Shown here in pieces: positions 22,760-31,464 of a DNA stretch of 44,302 nt. The notes beneath the pieces were generated by a model. The model worked only from the letters and a program-made list of their open reading frames with translations, made no database searches and had not been told where the DNA came from. Origin of the DNA: Xenophilus sp. L33 (lineage in GTDB: Bacteria > Pseudomonadota > Gammaproteobacteria > Burkholderiales > Burkholderiaceae_C); contig NZ_LMUW01000004.1 of assembly GCF_009765735.1 (NCBI RefSeq), positions 1 to 44,302 on the forward strand, in the 5' to 3' direction. Position numbers and translations under genes: made by a program. Every line of letters begins with the position of its first letter. Position 1 is the stretch's first letter.

Positions 22760-23287
22760 ATGCAACGCTCCAAACTAGACATCTGGGTCGGCCTGTTCGT
22801 GCTGATCGGCGCGGCCGCGCTGCTGTTCCTCGCGCTCAAGGCAGGCAACCTGCTGAGCCTGAACTTCCAGCGCACCTACGACATCACGGCCCGCTTCGAC
22901 AACATCGGCGGTCTCAAGCCGCAGACCGCCGTGAAGAGTGCGGGCGTGGTGGTCGGCCGCGTCGAATCGATCACGTTCGACGACAAGACTTTCCAGGCGG
23001 CAGTGACATTGGCCTTGCAAAGCCGGTACAGTTTTCCCAAAGACAGTTCGTTCAAGGTCCTGACCAGCGGATTGCTGGGTGATCAATACATCGGCATCGA
23101 GGCCGGTGCCGATGCGCAGAACCTGAAGGCGGGCGATGTCGTCACCGACACCCAGTCGGCCGTGGTGCTCGAAAACCTGATCAGCCAGTTCCTCTACAGC
23201 AAGGCGGCCGATTCGGGTTCCTCGTCCAACGCGTCCAACCCGTCGACTCCGCCCAACCCGCCGCCCGCCAACCCGAACAAAAAATGA
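22760..23287 (+). CDS. mlaD: MCE-domain lipid-binding protein MlaD
   Basis: A 175-residue inner-membrane-anchored protein. A transmembrane helix (about 8-27) is followed by one MCE domain (about 38-115, with FDNIGGLKPQTAVKSAGVVVGRV and LTSGLLGDQYIGIEAG) that forms the hexameric lipid channel with MlaE. The C-terminus is a low-complexity Ser/Asn/Pro tail. Its stop overlaps mlaA by 4 bases. A run at 23003-23032 is less GC-rich than its surroundings and could contain an internal promoter. Confidence 0.94.
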   Translation: MQRSKLDIWVGLFVLIGAAALLFLALKAGNLLSLNFQRTYDITARFDNIGGLKPQTAVKSAGVVVGRVESITFDDKTFQAAVTLALQSRYSFPKDSSFKVLTSGLLGDQYIGIEAGADAQNLKAGDVVTDTQSAVVLENLISQFLYSKAADSGSSSNASNPSTPPNPPPANPNKK

Positions 23288-24078
23288 AACAAGGACCTCT
23301 TCCCGCCGCCGTTTCGAACCGGTCCGGCCTGGCCGGTGGACTGCGCGTCGGCTTCGGTGCCGGCCTGCTGCTGCTGGCGGCCGGCTGCGCCACCGGCCCG
23401 AACGCCAACCCGGCCGACCCGCTCGAGCCGCTCAACCGGCAGACCGCGCGCTTCAACGACAAGCTCGACGACATCGTGCTGCGTCCGGTGGCCACGGCCT
23501 ACCACCGCGTACTGCCGTCGCCGGTGCGCACAGGTGTCACCAACTTCTTCGGCAACCTTTCGGACGTCTGGAGCTTCGTCAACAGCGTGGCGCAACTCAA
23601 GCTGCACAACAGCTTCGACGACTTCGTGCGGGTCAACGTCAACACCTTCTGGGGCATCGGCGGCCTGTTCGACGTCGCCACCCAGATCGGCCTGCAGCGC
23701 CACAGCGAGGACTTCGGCCAGACCCTCGGCCGCTGGGGCGTGCCGAGCGGCCCGTACCTGGTGCTGCCGCTGCTCGGCCCCTCGACCTTCCGCGACGCCG
23801 CGGCGCTGATCGTCGACGTCCACGGCGATCCGGTGAACTACGTCGACAACATCTCGCTGCGCAATTCGCTGTACGCGGTGCGGCTGGTCAACATCCGCTC
23901 GAACCTGCTGCAGGTGAGCGCGCTGCTCGACGACGCCGCGCTCGACCGCTACACGTTCACCCGCGATGCCTTCCTGCAGCGGCGCAATGCCGACGTGCAC
24001 GACGGCGACCTGCAGGACGGCGCCGGCAATGTGCCGTCGGACGGCAGCGACGACGGCCAGTTGCCCAAGACGCCTTGA
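23284..24078 (+). CDS. mlaA: Outer-membrane lipoprotein MlaA (VacJ)
   Basis: A 264-residue lipoprotein: the lipobox LAAGC gives Cys35 after a long Arg-containing N-region. The MlaA/VacJ core follows, with DPLEPLNRQTARFNDKLDD, VTNFFGNLSDVWSFVN, EDFGQTLGRWGVPSGPYLVLPLLGPST and DPVNYVD. MlaA removes phospholipids from the outer leaflet, normally alongside a porin, and hands them to MlaC. In E. coli mlaA is unlinked; here it is inside the operon between mlaD and mlaC. The tail after about 240 is acidic and Gly-rich. Confidence 0.95.
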   Translation: MKQGPLPAAVSNRSGLAGGLRVGFGAGLLLLAAGCATGPNANPADPLEPLNRQTARFNDKLDDIVLRPVATAYHRVLPSPVRTGVTNFFGNLSDVWSFVNSVAQLKLHNSFDDFVRVNVNTFWGIGGLFDVATQIGLQRHSEDFGQTLGRWGVPSGPYLVLPLLGPSTFRDAAALIVDVHGDPVNYVDNISLRNSLYAVRLVNIRSNLLQVSALLDDAALDRYTFTRDAFLQRRNADVHDGDLQDGAGNVPSDGSDDGQLPKTP

Positions 24079-24210
24079 GGGCAGCCGGCGGCGCCGTCGA
24101 CGGCAATCCCTCGCGGCGCCCGCCGACGACCGCGCCGGTCGGCGCTCTGGCAGGATGCAGCGTTGCAGGCTTTGCGGCTTCGCCAAACTTCAAGTAAAGG
24201 GATAGACCAG

Positions 24211-24867
24211 ATGATCAAGATTCTCAATCGCCGGGCATTCGGACATTTCGCGCTGCTCGGCGCGCTCCTGGTGGGTGGTGCGCTCGCCATGGTGCGGCCG
24301 GCCCATGCCGCCGACGAGACGCCGGACGCCTTCGTCAAGCGCATCTCGACCGACGTGCTCGACACCATCAAGGCCGACAAGTCGATCAAGGCCGGCGACA
24401 TCGGCAAGATCATGCAGCTGGTCGACACCAAGATCATGCCGAACGTCAACTTCCAGCGCATGACCGCCGCGGCGGTCGGCCCGGCCTGGCGCACCGCCAC
24501 GCCGGAGCAGCAGCAGAAGCTGGAGCAGGAATTCGAGCAGCTGCTGGTGCGCACCTACGCCGGCGCGCTCAACCAGGTCAGCAACCAGACCGTCGACATC
24601 AAGCCCTTCCGCGGCTCGCCGACCGATTCCGACGTGCTGGTGCGCACCGAGATCACCGGCGGCAGCGGCGACCCGGTCCAGCTCGACTACCGCCTCGAGA
24701 AGTCGCCCGGTGCGGCCGGCGGCTGGAAGATCTACAACATCAACGTGCTCGGCGTCTGGCTGGTCGATACCTACCGCACCCAGTTCGCGCAGCAGATCAA
24801 CGCCAAGGGCATCGACGGCCTGATCCAGGTGCTGGCGGCGCGCAACAAGAGCAACGGCAGCAACTGA
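24211..24867 (+). CDS. mlaC: Periplasmic phospholipid carrier MlaC
   Basis: A 218-residue soluble periplasmic shuttle carrying phospholipid between MlaA and MlaFEDB. A signal peptide ends at AHA (residue 33). The MlaC fold is recognisable from VDTKIMPNVNFQRMT, EQEFEQLLVRTYAGAL and WKIYNINVLGVWLVDTYRTQF. ATG 24211 is chosen over an upstream in-frame ATG (24163) because AAGGGA lies 8 bases before it and the signal peptide starts there. A gap of 132 bases separates it from mlaA with no gene in it. Confidence 0.94.
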   Translation: MIKILNRRAFGHFALLGALLVGGALAMVRPAHAADETPDAFVKRISTDVLDTIKADKSIKAGDIGKIMQLVDTKIMPNVNFQRMTAAAVGPAWRTATPEQQQKLEQEFEQLLVRTYAGALNQVSNQTVDIKPFRGSPTDSDVLVRTEITGGSGDPVQLDYRLEKSPGAAGGWKIYNINVLGVWLVDTYRTQFAQQINAKGIDGLIQVLAARNKSNGSN

Positions 24868-24874
24868 GCGCGCG

Positions 24875-25147
24875 ATGCTGGTCCTGCCTTCCCGCCTGAC
24901 CCACGACGAGGCGCCGGCCTGCGTCTACATGCTGCAGCAGGGGCTCGAAGGCCAGGCCGAGACCGCCACCGTGGTCGACGCCAGCGCGCTGGTGCACTTC
25001 GATTCGTCGGCGCTGGCGGTGCTGCTGGAAGTGCGGCGCGAGTCGAGCGCCCGCGGCCGCGGCTTCGCGGTGAAGGGCCTCCCGGCGCGGCTGCGTGAGC
25101 TGGCGGCGCTCTACGGCGTGGCCGGACTGTTGCCCGCGGCACCCTGA
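24875..25147 (+). CDS. mlaB: STAS-domain protein MlaB
   Basis: A 90-residue STAS-domain protein that binds MlaF and stimulates the transporter. The diagnostic STAS segment is VVDASALVHFDSSALAVLLE, with the Ser pair at 44-45 at the site that is phosphorylated in anti-sigma antagonists, and ARGRGFAVKGLPARLRELAALYGV completes the fold. The length is typical for MlaB. It starts 7 bases after mlaC with no obvious Shine-Dalgarno, so it probably relies on coupling. It is the last gene of the mla operon. Confidence 0.88.
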   Translation: MLVLPSRLTHDEAPACVYMLQQGLEGQAETATVVDASALVHFDSSALAVLLEVRRESSARGRGFAVKGLPARLRELAALYGVAGLLPAAP

Positions 25148-25158
25148 AAACCGGCTGC

Positions 25159-25185
25159 CCGAATCGGTGCGACGCACCGATTTGG
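25159..25185. repeat. Long perfect palindrome after mlaB
   Basis: AATCGGTGCG-A-CGCACCGATT (25162-25182) is a 21-base perfect palindrome. As RNA the stem extends to 12 pairs (25159-25185, one G-U), with a GAC triloop. No T tract follows. A second inverted repeat, GCCGCGA (25185-25191) with TCGCGGC (25201-25207), abuts it. It could be an operator for the downstream ABC genes or an unusual 3'-end stabiliser for mla. Confidence 0.5.
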
Positions 25186-25195
25186 CCGCGACCCT

Positions 25196-25201
25196 TAAAA
25201 T
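25196..25201 (+). promoter_or_regulatory. -10-like box before the ABC-2 ATPase gene
   Basis: TAAAAT ends 10 bases before the ATG at 25212, predicting a leader of about 4 bases. It lies in the loop and arm of the GCCGCGA/TCGCGGC inverted repeat. No good -35 is visible. Confidence 0.45.
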
Positions 25202-25211
25202 CGCGGCCCCC

Positions 25212-26159
25212 ATGGCAGCCATCTCCTTCCAAGCGGTCTCCAAGACCTACCCCGCCTCGCGCCAGCAGAAAGCCCAGGGCAAGCCCGGGCTTCGCGCCGT
25301 CGACGACGTGACCTTCCAGATCGAGGAGGGCGAATTCTTCGGCCTGCTCGGGCCCAACGGCGCCGGCAAGACCACCCTGATCAGCATGCTGGCCGGCCTC
25401 TCGCGGCCGACCAGCGGTGCGATCGCGGTGCGCGGCTTCGACGTCCAGCGCGACTACGCGCAGGCCCGCCGGCAACTCGGCGTGGTGCCGCAGGAGCTGG
25501 TCTTCGACCCGTTCTTCAACGTGCGCGAGGCGCTGCGGATCCAGTCGGGCTACTTCGGCATCAAGAAGAACGACGACTGGATCGACGAACTGCTGCAGAG
25601 CCTCGGCCTGGCCGACAAGGCCAACGCCAACATGCGGCAACTCTCGGGCGGCATGAAGCGCCGGGTGCTGGTGGCCCAGGCGCTGGTGCACAAGCCGCCG
25701 GTGATCGTGCTGGACGAGCCGACCGCCGGCGTCGACGTCGAGCTGCGGCAGACGCTCTGGCAGTTCGTCGCCAAGCTCAACAAGCAGGGCAGCACCGTGC
25801 TGCTGACCACCCACTACCTGGAAGAGGCCGAAGCGCTGTGCCATCGCATCGCGATGTTGAAGCTCGGCCGGGTGATCGCGCTGGACCGCACCAGCGAGCT
25901 GCTGCGCTCGGCCGCCAGCAACGTCCTGCGCTTCAAGACCGACGGCCTGCTGCCCTGGGCGATCGCCCAGCACGCGCGCATCACCGGCCGCATCGTGCAG
26001 CTGCCGGCACAGAACGCGCTGGAAGTCGAGAAGCTGCTGGCCGCGATCCGCGAGGCCGGCCTCGACGTGGAAGACGTCGAGATGCGCAAGGCCGACCTGG
26101 AGGACGTCTTCATCGACCTGATGGCGGGCGAGCAGACGCCGCTGGAGGTGGCGAGATGA
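25212..26159 (+). CDS. ABC-2 type exporter ATP-binding protein (YadG-like)
   Basis: A 315-residue cytoplasmic ATPase. Walker A is GPNGAGKT (47-54), the signature LSGGMKRR is near 144, Walker B is VIVLDEPTAGVD (about 162-173), and the switch His is in TTHYLEEAEALCHR. A C-terminal extension (about 235-315) ends in MRKADLEDVFIDLM, typical of drug/polysaccharide-type exporter ATPases such as YadG. It pairs with the permease that follows. The substrate is unknown. ATG 25212 begins at the domain and lies behind a near-leaderless promoter. Confidence 0.9.
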   Translation: MAAISFQAVSKTYPASRQQKAQGKPGLRAVDDVTFQIEEGEFFGLLGPNGAGKTTLISMLAGLSRPTSGAIAVRGFDVQRDYAQARRQLGVVPQELVFDPFFNVREALRIQSGYFGIKKNDDWIDELLQSLGLADKANANMRQLSGGMKRRVLVAQALVHKPPVIVLDEPTAGVDVELRQTLWQFVAKLNKQGSTVLLTTHYLEEAEALCHRIAMLKLGRVIALDRTSELLRSAASNVLRFKTDGLLPWAIAQHARITGRIVQLPAQNALEVEKLLAAIREAGLDVEDVEMRKADLEDVFIDLMAGEQTPLEVAR

Positions 26160-26174
26160 GCGCCGCGCCGGGCC

Positions 26175-26237
26175 GCCCCAAGCAAGCTCGCGCCCCCTCG
26201 GGGGGCAGCGAGGACACGAAGTGCCGAGCGTGGGGGC
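26175..26237. repeat. REP-like palindromic repeat at the ATPase-permease junction
   Basis: A strong hairpin is visible: CTCGC (26187-26191) pairs with GCGAG (26208-26212), and inner GCCCCC (26192-26197) pairs with GGGGGC (26201-26206). Outer arms GCCCCA (26175-26180) and TGGGGGC (26231-26237) flank it. From memory this sequence type recurs in intergenic DNA of Comamonadaceae. It lies right after the ATPase stop and ends at the permease start, so it looks inserted into a formerly ATGA-overlapping junction. No other copy is seen in the window. Confidence 0.65.
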
Positions 26238-26241
26238 TCAT

Positions 26242-27009
26242 ATGATGATCTACGCGCTGGGGTGGCGAGCCCTCTTGTACAAGGAAACGATGCGCTTCTG
26301 GAAGGTCGGCTTCCAGACCGTCGGCGCGCCGGTGCTGACCGCGGTGCTCTACCTGATGGTCTTCGGCCATGCGCTGGAAGACCACGTGAAGGTCTACGGC
26401 ACGGTCAGCTATACCGCCTTCCTGGTGCCGGGCCTGGTGATGATGAGCGTGCTGCAGAACGCCTTCGCCAACAGCTCGTCCTCGATCATCCAGAGCAAGA
26501 TCATGGGCAGCATGGTGTTCGTGCTGCTGACGCCGCTGTCGCACTGGGGCTGGTTCCTGGCCTACGTCGGCTCGTCGGTGATCCGCGGCATCGCGGTCGG
26601 GCTGGGCGTCTTCGTGGTGACCGCGCTGTTCGCGCCGCCAACCTTCGCGGCGCCGCTGTGGATCGTGGTCTTCGCCTTCCTGGGCGCGGCCATCCTGGGC
26701 ACGCTGGGGCTGATCGCCGGGCTCTGGGCCGAGAAGTTCGACCAGATGGCGATGTTCCAGAACTTCCTGATCATGCCGATGACCTTCCTGTCCGGCGTCT
26801 TCTATTCGGTCGGCTCGCTGTCGCCGGTGTGGCAGACGGTGAGTCACCTGAATCCGTTCTTCTACATGATCGACGGCTTCCGCTACGGCTTCTTCGGCGT
26901 GAGCGACGCCTCGCCCTGGCTGAGCCTGGCGATCGTCGGCGGTGCCTGGCTGGTGGTGAGCGCGATCGCGGTCCATCTGTTGCGCATCGGCTACAAAATC
27001 CGCGGTTGA
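26242..27009 (+). CDS. ABC-2 type exporter permease (YadH-like)
   Basis: A 255-residue membrane protein with about six helices and the ABC-2 family pattern: an amphipathic N-terminal RALLYKETMRFWKVGFQTV, VPGLVMMSVLQNAFANSSSSIIQSK, and PMTFLSGVFYSVGSLSPVW before the last helices. It forms the transmembrane half of the exporter with the upstream ATPase. ATG 26242 (or 26245) is chosen because the frame upstream is only the REP-like repeat, and the GGGGG at the repeat's edge sits 5-8 bases upstream as a ribosome site. Confidence 0.88.
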   Translation: MMIYALGWRALLYKETMRFWKVGFQTVGAPVLTAVLYLMVFGHALEDHVKVYGTVSYTAFLVPGLVMMSVLQNAFANSSSSIIQSKIMGSMVFVLLTPLSHWGWFLAYVGSSVIRGIAVGLGVFVVTALFAPPTFAAPLWIVVFAFLGAAILGTLGLIAGLWAEKFDQMAMFQNFLIMPMTFLSGVFYSVGSLSPVWQTVSHLNPFFYMIDGFRYGFFGVSDASPWLSLAIVGGAWLVVSAIAVHLLRIGYKIRG

Positions 27010-27019
27010 ATGACACGCC

Positions 27020-27262
27020 ATGACCTCTGAAGAACTGCAATCCATCATCGAGGCGGGCCTGCCCTGCGCGCACATTTCCCTCGAAGGCGACGGCCGCCAC
27101 TGGTACGCCACCATCGTTTCGGCCGAGTTCGAGGGCAAGCGCGCGATCCAGCGACACCAGCGCGTCTACGCCACCCTGGGTGCGAAAATGCACACCGACG
27201 AAGTGCATGCGCTTTCGATGAAAACCTTCACCCCCGCCGAATGGGCGGCCCAGGTTCCCTAG
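27020..27262 (+). CDS. BolA family protein (IbaG-like)
   Basis: An 80-residue BolA-fold protein. It has the conserved His-containing motif KRAIQRHQRVYATLGAKM and the C-terminal LSMKTFTPAEWA typical of the IbaG/YrbA subgroup, which partners monothiol glutaredoxin and takes part in Fe-S/iron metabolism and acid stress. Its position between the mla/ABC genes and murA matches the gamma- and betaproteobacterial arrangement of ibaG. It starts 10 bases after the permease and is followed by murA after 21 bases. Confidence 0.9.
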   Translation: MTSEELQSIIEAGLPCAHISLEGDGRHWYATIVSAEFEGKRAIQRHQRVYATLGAKMHTDEVHALSMKTFTPAEWAAQVP

Positions 27263-27283
27263 TTCCTTCTCGCTGGACTTTCG

Positions 27284-28566
<1,283 letters not shown>

Positions 28567-28570
<4 letters not shown>

Positions 28571-29205
28571 TCACGCTGGCGCTGTCGAAGGGCCGGATCT
28601 TCGAGGAGACGATGCCGCTGCTGGCCGCCGCCGGCATCGAGGTCACCGAGGACCCGGAGAAATCACGCAAGCTGATCCTGGCGACCACGAACCCGGCGGT
28701 GCGCGTGGTGCTGGTGCGGGCCTCCGACGTGCCGACCTACGTGCAATACGGCGGCGCCGACCTCGGCGTGACCGGCCTGGATGTGCTCCTGGAGCACGGC
28801 AACCAGGGCCTCTACCAGCCGCTCGACCTGCGCATCGCCGCCTGCCGGCTGAGCGTCGCGGTGCGGGCCGACTACGACTACGCCTCGGCGGTGCGGCAGG
28901 GCTCGCGCCTGAAGGTGGCGACCAAGTACGTCGGCCTCGCGCGCGACTTCTTCGCCAGCAAGGGCGTGCACGTCGACCTGATCAAGCTCTACGGCAGCAT
29001 GGAACTGGCGCCGCTGACCGGCCTGGCCGACGCGATCGTCGACCTGGTCTCGACCGGCAACACGCTCAAGGCCAATCACCTGGTCGAGGTCGAACGCATC
29101 ATGGATATCAGCGCCCGGCTGGTGGTCAACCAGGCCGCGCTGAAGCTCAAGCGCGAGGCCATCCGCCGCATCGTCGACGCCTTCGCGGGCGCCATCCCGG
29201 CATGA
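28567..29205 (+). CDS. hisG: ATP phosphoribosyltransferase, short form
   Basis: A 212-residue catalytic subunit joining ATP and PRPP in the first step of histidine synthesis. Motifs: [15 protein letters not shown] at the N-terminus, [14 protein letters not shown], and the PRPP site [16 protein letters not shown]. It lacks the C-terminal regulatory ACT-like domain, so it is the HisGS form, which needs HisZ for activity and feedback; no hisZ lies in this window. The GTG start overlaps murA. It ends in ATGA with hisD. Confidence 0.95.
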
Positions 29206-30524
29206 CGGTCAAGGCCACGCCGCTGCGGCTTTCCACTGCCGACGCCGGCTTCGAGGCCGAATTCCAGGCGCGCCTGCACTGGTCGGCCGAGGACGACGCG
29301 GCCATCGAGCAGGCGGTCGCTGGCATCCTCGACGACGTCAAGAAGCGCGGCGACGCCGCGCTGCTCGACTACACGCGCCGCTTCGACCGCCTCGACGCCG
29401 CCGGCATGGCCTCGCTCGAGCTGAGCGCCGCCGAGCTGAAGGCCGCCTTCGACGCCTTGCCGGCCGAGCAGCGCGACGCGCTCCAGACCGCCGCGGCCCG
29501 GGTGCGCAGCTACCACGAGGCCCAGAAGCGGGCCAGCGGCGAAAGCTGGAGCTACCGCGACGCCGACGGCACCCTGCTCGGCCAGAAGGTGACGCCGCTC
29601 GACCGGGTCGGCATCTACGTGCCAGGCGGCAAGGCCGCCTATCCGTCGAGCGTGCTCATGAACGCGATCCCGGCCCACGTGGCGGGTGTCGGCGAGATCC
29701 TGATGGTCGTGCCCACGCCGGGCGGCGAGAAGAATCCGCTGGTGCTGGCCGCCGCGCACGTGGCCGGCGTGAGCCGGGCCTTCACCCTCGGCGGCGCCCA
29801 GGCCGTGGCCGCGCTGGCCTACGGCACCGCGACGATTCCGGCGGTCGACAAGATCACCGGCCCCGGCAACGCCTACGTGGCGGCCGCCAAGCGCCGGGTC
29901 TTCGGCACGGTCGGCATCGACATGATCGCCGGCCCGAGCGAGATCCTGGTGCTGGCCGACGGCAGCACGCCGGCCGACTGGGTGGCGATGGACCTGTTCA
30001 GCCAGGCCGAGCACGACGAACTGGCCCAGAGCATCCTGCTGTGCCCCGACCTGGCCTACATCGAGCGGGTGCAGCAGGAGATCGACCGGCTGCTGCCGGC
30101 GATGCCGCGCGCCGCGATCATCGCCGCCTCGCTCAACGGCCGCGGCGCGCTGATCCACACGCGCAGCATGGAAGAGGCCTGCGCCATCAGCAACCGGATC
30201 GCGCCGGAGCACCTGGAAGTGAGCAGCGCCGAGCCGCACCGCTGGGAGCCGCTGCTGCGGCATGCCGGCGCGATCTTCCTCGGCGCCTTCACCAGCGAAT
30301 CGCTGGGCGACTACTGCGCCGGCCCCAACCACGTGCTGCCGACCAGCGGCACCGCGCGCTTCAGCTCGCCGCTGGGCGTCTACGACTTCCAGAAGCGCTC
30401 CAGCCTGATCGAGGTCAGCGAAGCCGGTGCTCAGGTGCTGGGCCGGGTGGCGTCGGTGCTGGCGCATGGCGAAGGCCTGCATGCGCACGCGCGCGCGGCC
30501 GAGATGCGCCTCACCAGGAACTGA
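29202..30524 (+). CDS. hisD: Histidinol dehydrogenase
   Basis: A 440-residue zinc enzyme carrying out the last two oxidations, L-histidinol to L-histidine with 2 NAD. The NAD/substrate segments [40 protein letters not shown] and [10 protein letters not shown] are intact. [10 protein letters not shown] holds a catalytic/zinc-site His, and the C-terminal [21 protein letters not shown] matches the family. Its start overlaps hisG by 4 bases. Downstream the expected hisC is displaced by two unrelated genes. Confidence 0.96.
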   Translation: MTVKATPLRLSTADAGFEAEFQARLHWSAEDDAAIEQAVAGILDDVKKRGDAALLDYTRRFDRLDAAGMASLELSAAELKAAFDALPAEQRDALQTAAARVRSYHEAQKRASGESWSYRDADGTLLGQKVTPLDRVGIYVPGGKAAYPSSVLMNAIPAHVAGVGEILMVVPTPGGEKNPLVLAAAHVAGVSRAFTLGGAQAVAALAYGTATIPAVDKITGPGNAYVAAAKRRVFGTVGIDMIAGPSEILVLADGSTPADWVAMDLFSQAEHDELAQSILLCPDLAYIERVQQEIDRLLPAMPRAAIIAASLNGRGALIHTRSMEEACAISNRIAPEHLEVSSAEPHRWEPLLRHAGAIFLGAFTSESLGDYCAGPNHVLPTSGTARFSSPLGVYDFQKRSSLIEVSEAGAQVLGRVASVLAHGEGLHAHARAAEMRLTRN

Positions 30525-30536
30525 GAAGGAAAGCCG

Positions 30537-31088
30537 GTGGAACCCGAAGCCATGGACCTCAAGACCGGCACCCGGCATCCCTGGACGCTGGGCGAGAAGC
30601 TGCGCCGGGCGTCCTGGATCGCGGCCTGGTCGCTGGTCCGGCGCGGACCGCGGGCGCTGTCGCCGCTGCGCATCGCGGTGCTGCGGCTGTACGGCGCCAG
30701 GATCGGCCACACCACGCTGGTCCATACCGGCGTCAAGGTGCTGATGCCCTGGAACCTGCAGATCGGCGACCACACCGCGATCGGCGAGGGCGTCGAAATC
30801 TACAACTACGGCCAGGTGACGATCGGCCGCAACTGCGTGGTGTCGCAGCGGGTGTGGCTGTGCACCGGCACCCACGACTACAAGCGCCCCGACTTCCCGC
30901 TGATCTGGTTCGACATCACCGTCGGCGACGCGGTCTGGCTGGCGGCCGAGTGCTTCGTCGCCCCCGGCGTGACGATCGGCGACGCGGTCGTGGTCGGCGC
31001 GCGGGCGGTCGTCACGCGCGACCTCGAAGGCGGATTCATCTATGCGGGGAACCCATGTGTCCTGATCAAGCCACGCCGGCGCGACTAG
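30537..31088 (+). CDS. WcaF-like hexapeptide acetyltransferase
   Basis: A 183-residue left-handed beta-helix acetyltransferase. Hexapeptide turns run through LQIGDHTAIGEGVEIYNY, VTIGRNCVVSQR and VTIGDAVVVGARAVV; the loop TGTHDY supplies the catalytic His. The N-terminal WTLGEKLRRASW and LRLYGARIG segments match putative colanic-acid-type O-acetyltransferases acting on exopolysaccharide sugars in the cytoplasm. GTG 30537 is preferred because AAGGA lies 6 bases upstream; ATG 30552 is possible. It sits between hisD and hisC, where it has no known histidine role, and overlaps the next gene by 34 bases. Confidence 0.82.
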   Translation: MEPEAMDLKTGTRHPWTLGEKLRRASWIAAWSLVRRGPRALSPLRIAVLRLYGARIGHTTLVHTGVKVLMPWNLQIGDHTAIGEGVEIYNYGQVTIGRNCVVSQRVWLCTGTHDYKRPDFPLIWFDITVGDAVWLAAECFVAPGVTIGDAVVVGARAVVTRDLEGGFIYAGNPCVLIKPRRRD

Positions 31089-31450
31089 CGCGGCCGCGTT
31101 TCCTCGGCCGGGCGGCCTTCGGCGCGGCGCTGCTGGCCTTCGGCGTCGCCGCCCACGCGATGAGCATCCGCGAGCTGCGCACTCTCGAGGCCAAGGAGAA
31201 GGACGGCAAGCCCTACGCCGGCTACTACCTGGTCGGCGTGATGGAAGGCCTGCGCGAAGCCAGCGACACCAACCAGCGCGCCGGCCAGAAGCCGCTCTTC
31301 TGCGTCAACGGCAAGAAGCTCGAGCCGGCGATGGCGCGCACCCTCTACCAGATCGAGCTGGCGCGCAACGGCGGCAGCTACGAGGCGGACATGCCGGTGC
31401 AGCTGGTGATGCTCGCCGCGCTGCGCAGCAACTACCGCTGCGGCCCCTGA
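31055..31450 (+). CDS. Small secreted protein resembling Rap1a/Tai immunity proteins
   Basis: A 131-residue protein with an Arg-containing signal peptide ending at AHA (residue 35). The mature part has YAGYYLVGVMEGLRE, FC (Cys83), a helix MARTLYQIEL, and RC near the end (Cys129). This spacing resembles the Rap1a/Tai-type fold, small helical periplasmic proteins with a disulfide known as immunity proteins for type VI amidase effectors. No effector or secretion gene is near, so a housekeeping role is as likely. It overlaps the acetyltransferase by 34 bases and precedes hisC by 14. The fold call is by eye only. Confidence 0.6.
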   Translation: MCPDQATPARLARPRFLGRAAFGAALLAFGVAAHAMSIRELRTLEAKEKDGKPYAGYYLVGVMEGLREASDTNQRAGQKPLFCVNGKKLEPAMARTLYQIELARNGGSYEADMPVQLVMLAALRSNYRCGP

Positions 31451-31464
31451 ACGACCGACCCCCG

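Noticed and set aside
26156..26245. A 29-codon frame starting at the ATGA overlap after the ABC ATPase.
   Set aside because: It is translated almost entirely from the palindromic repeat and stops at 26243-26245, out of frame with the permease; not a gene.
29076..30875. A 599-codon minus-strand frame opposite hisD.
   Set aside because: It is antisense to intact HisD motifs and has the same biased composition.
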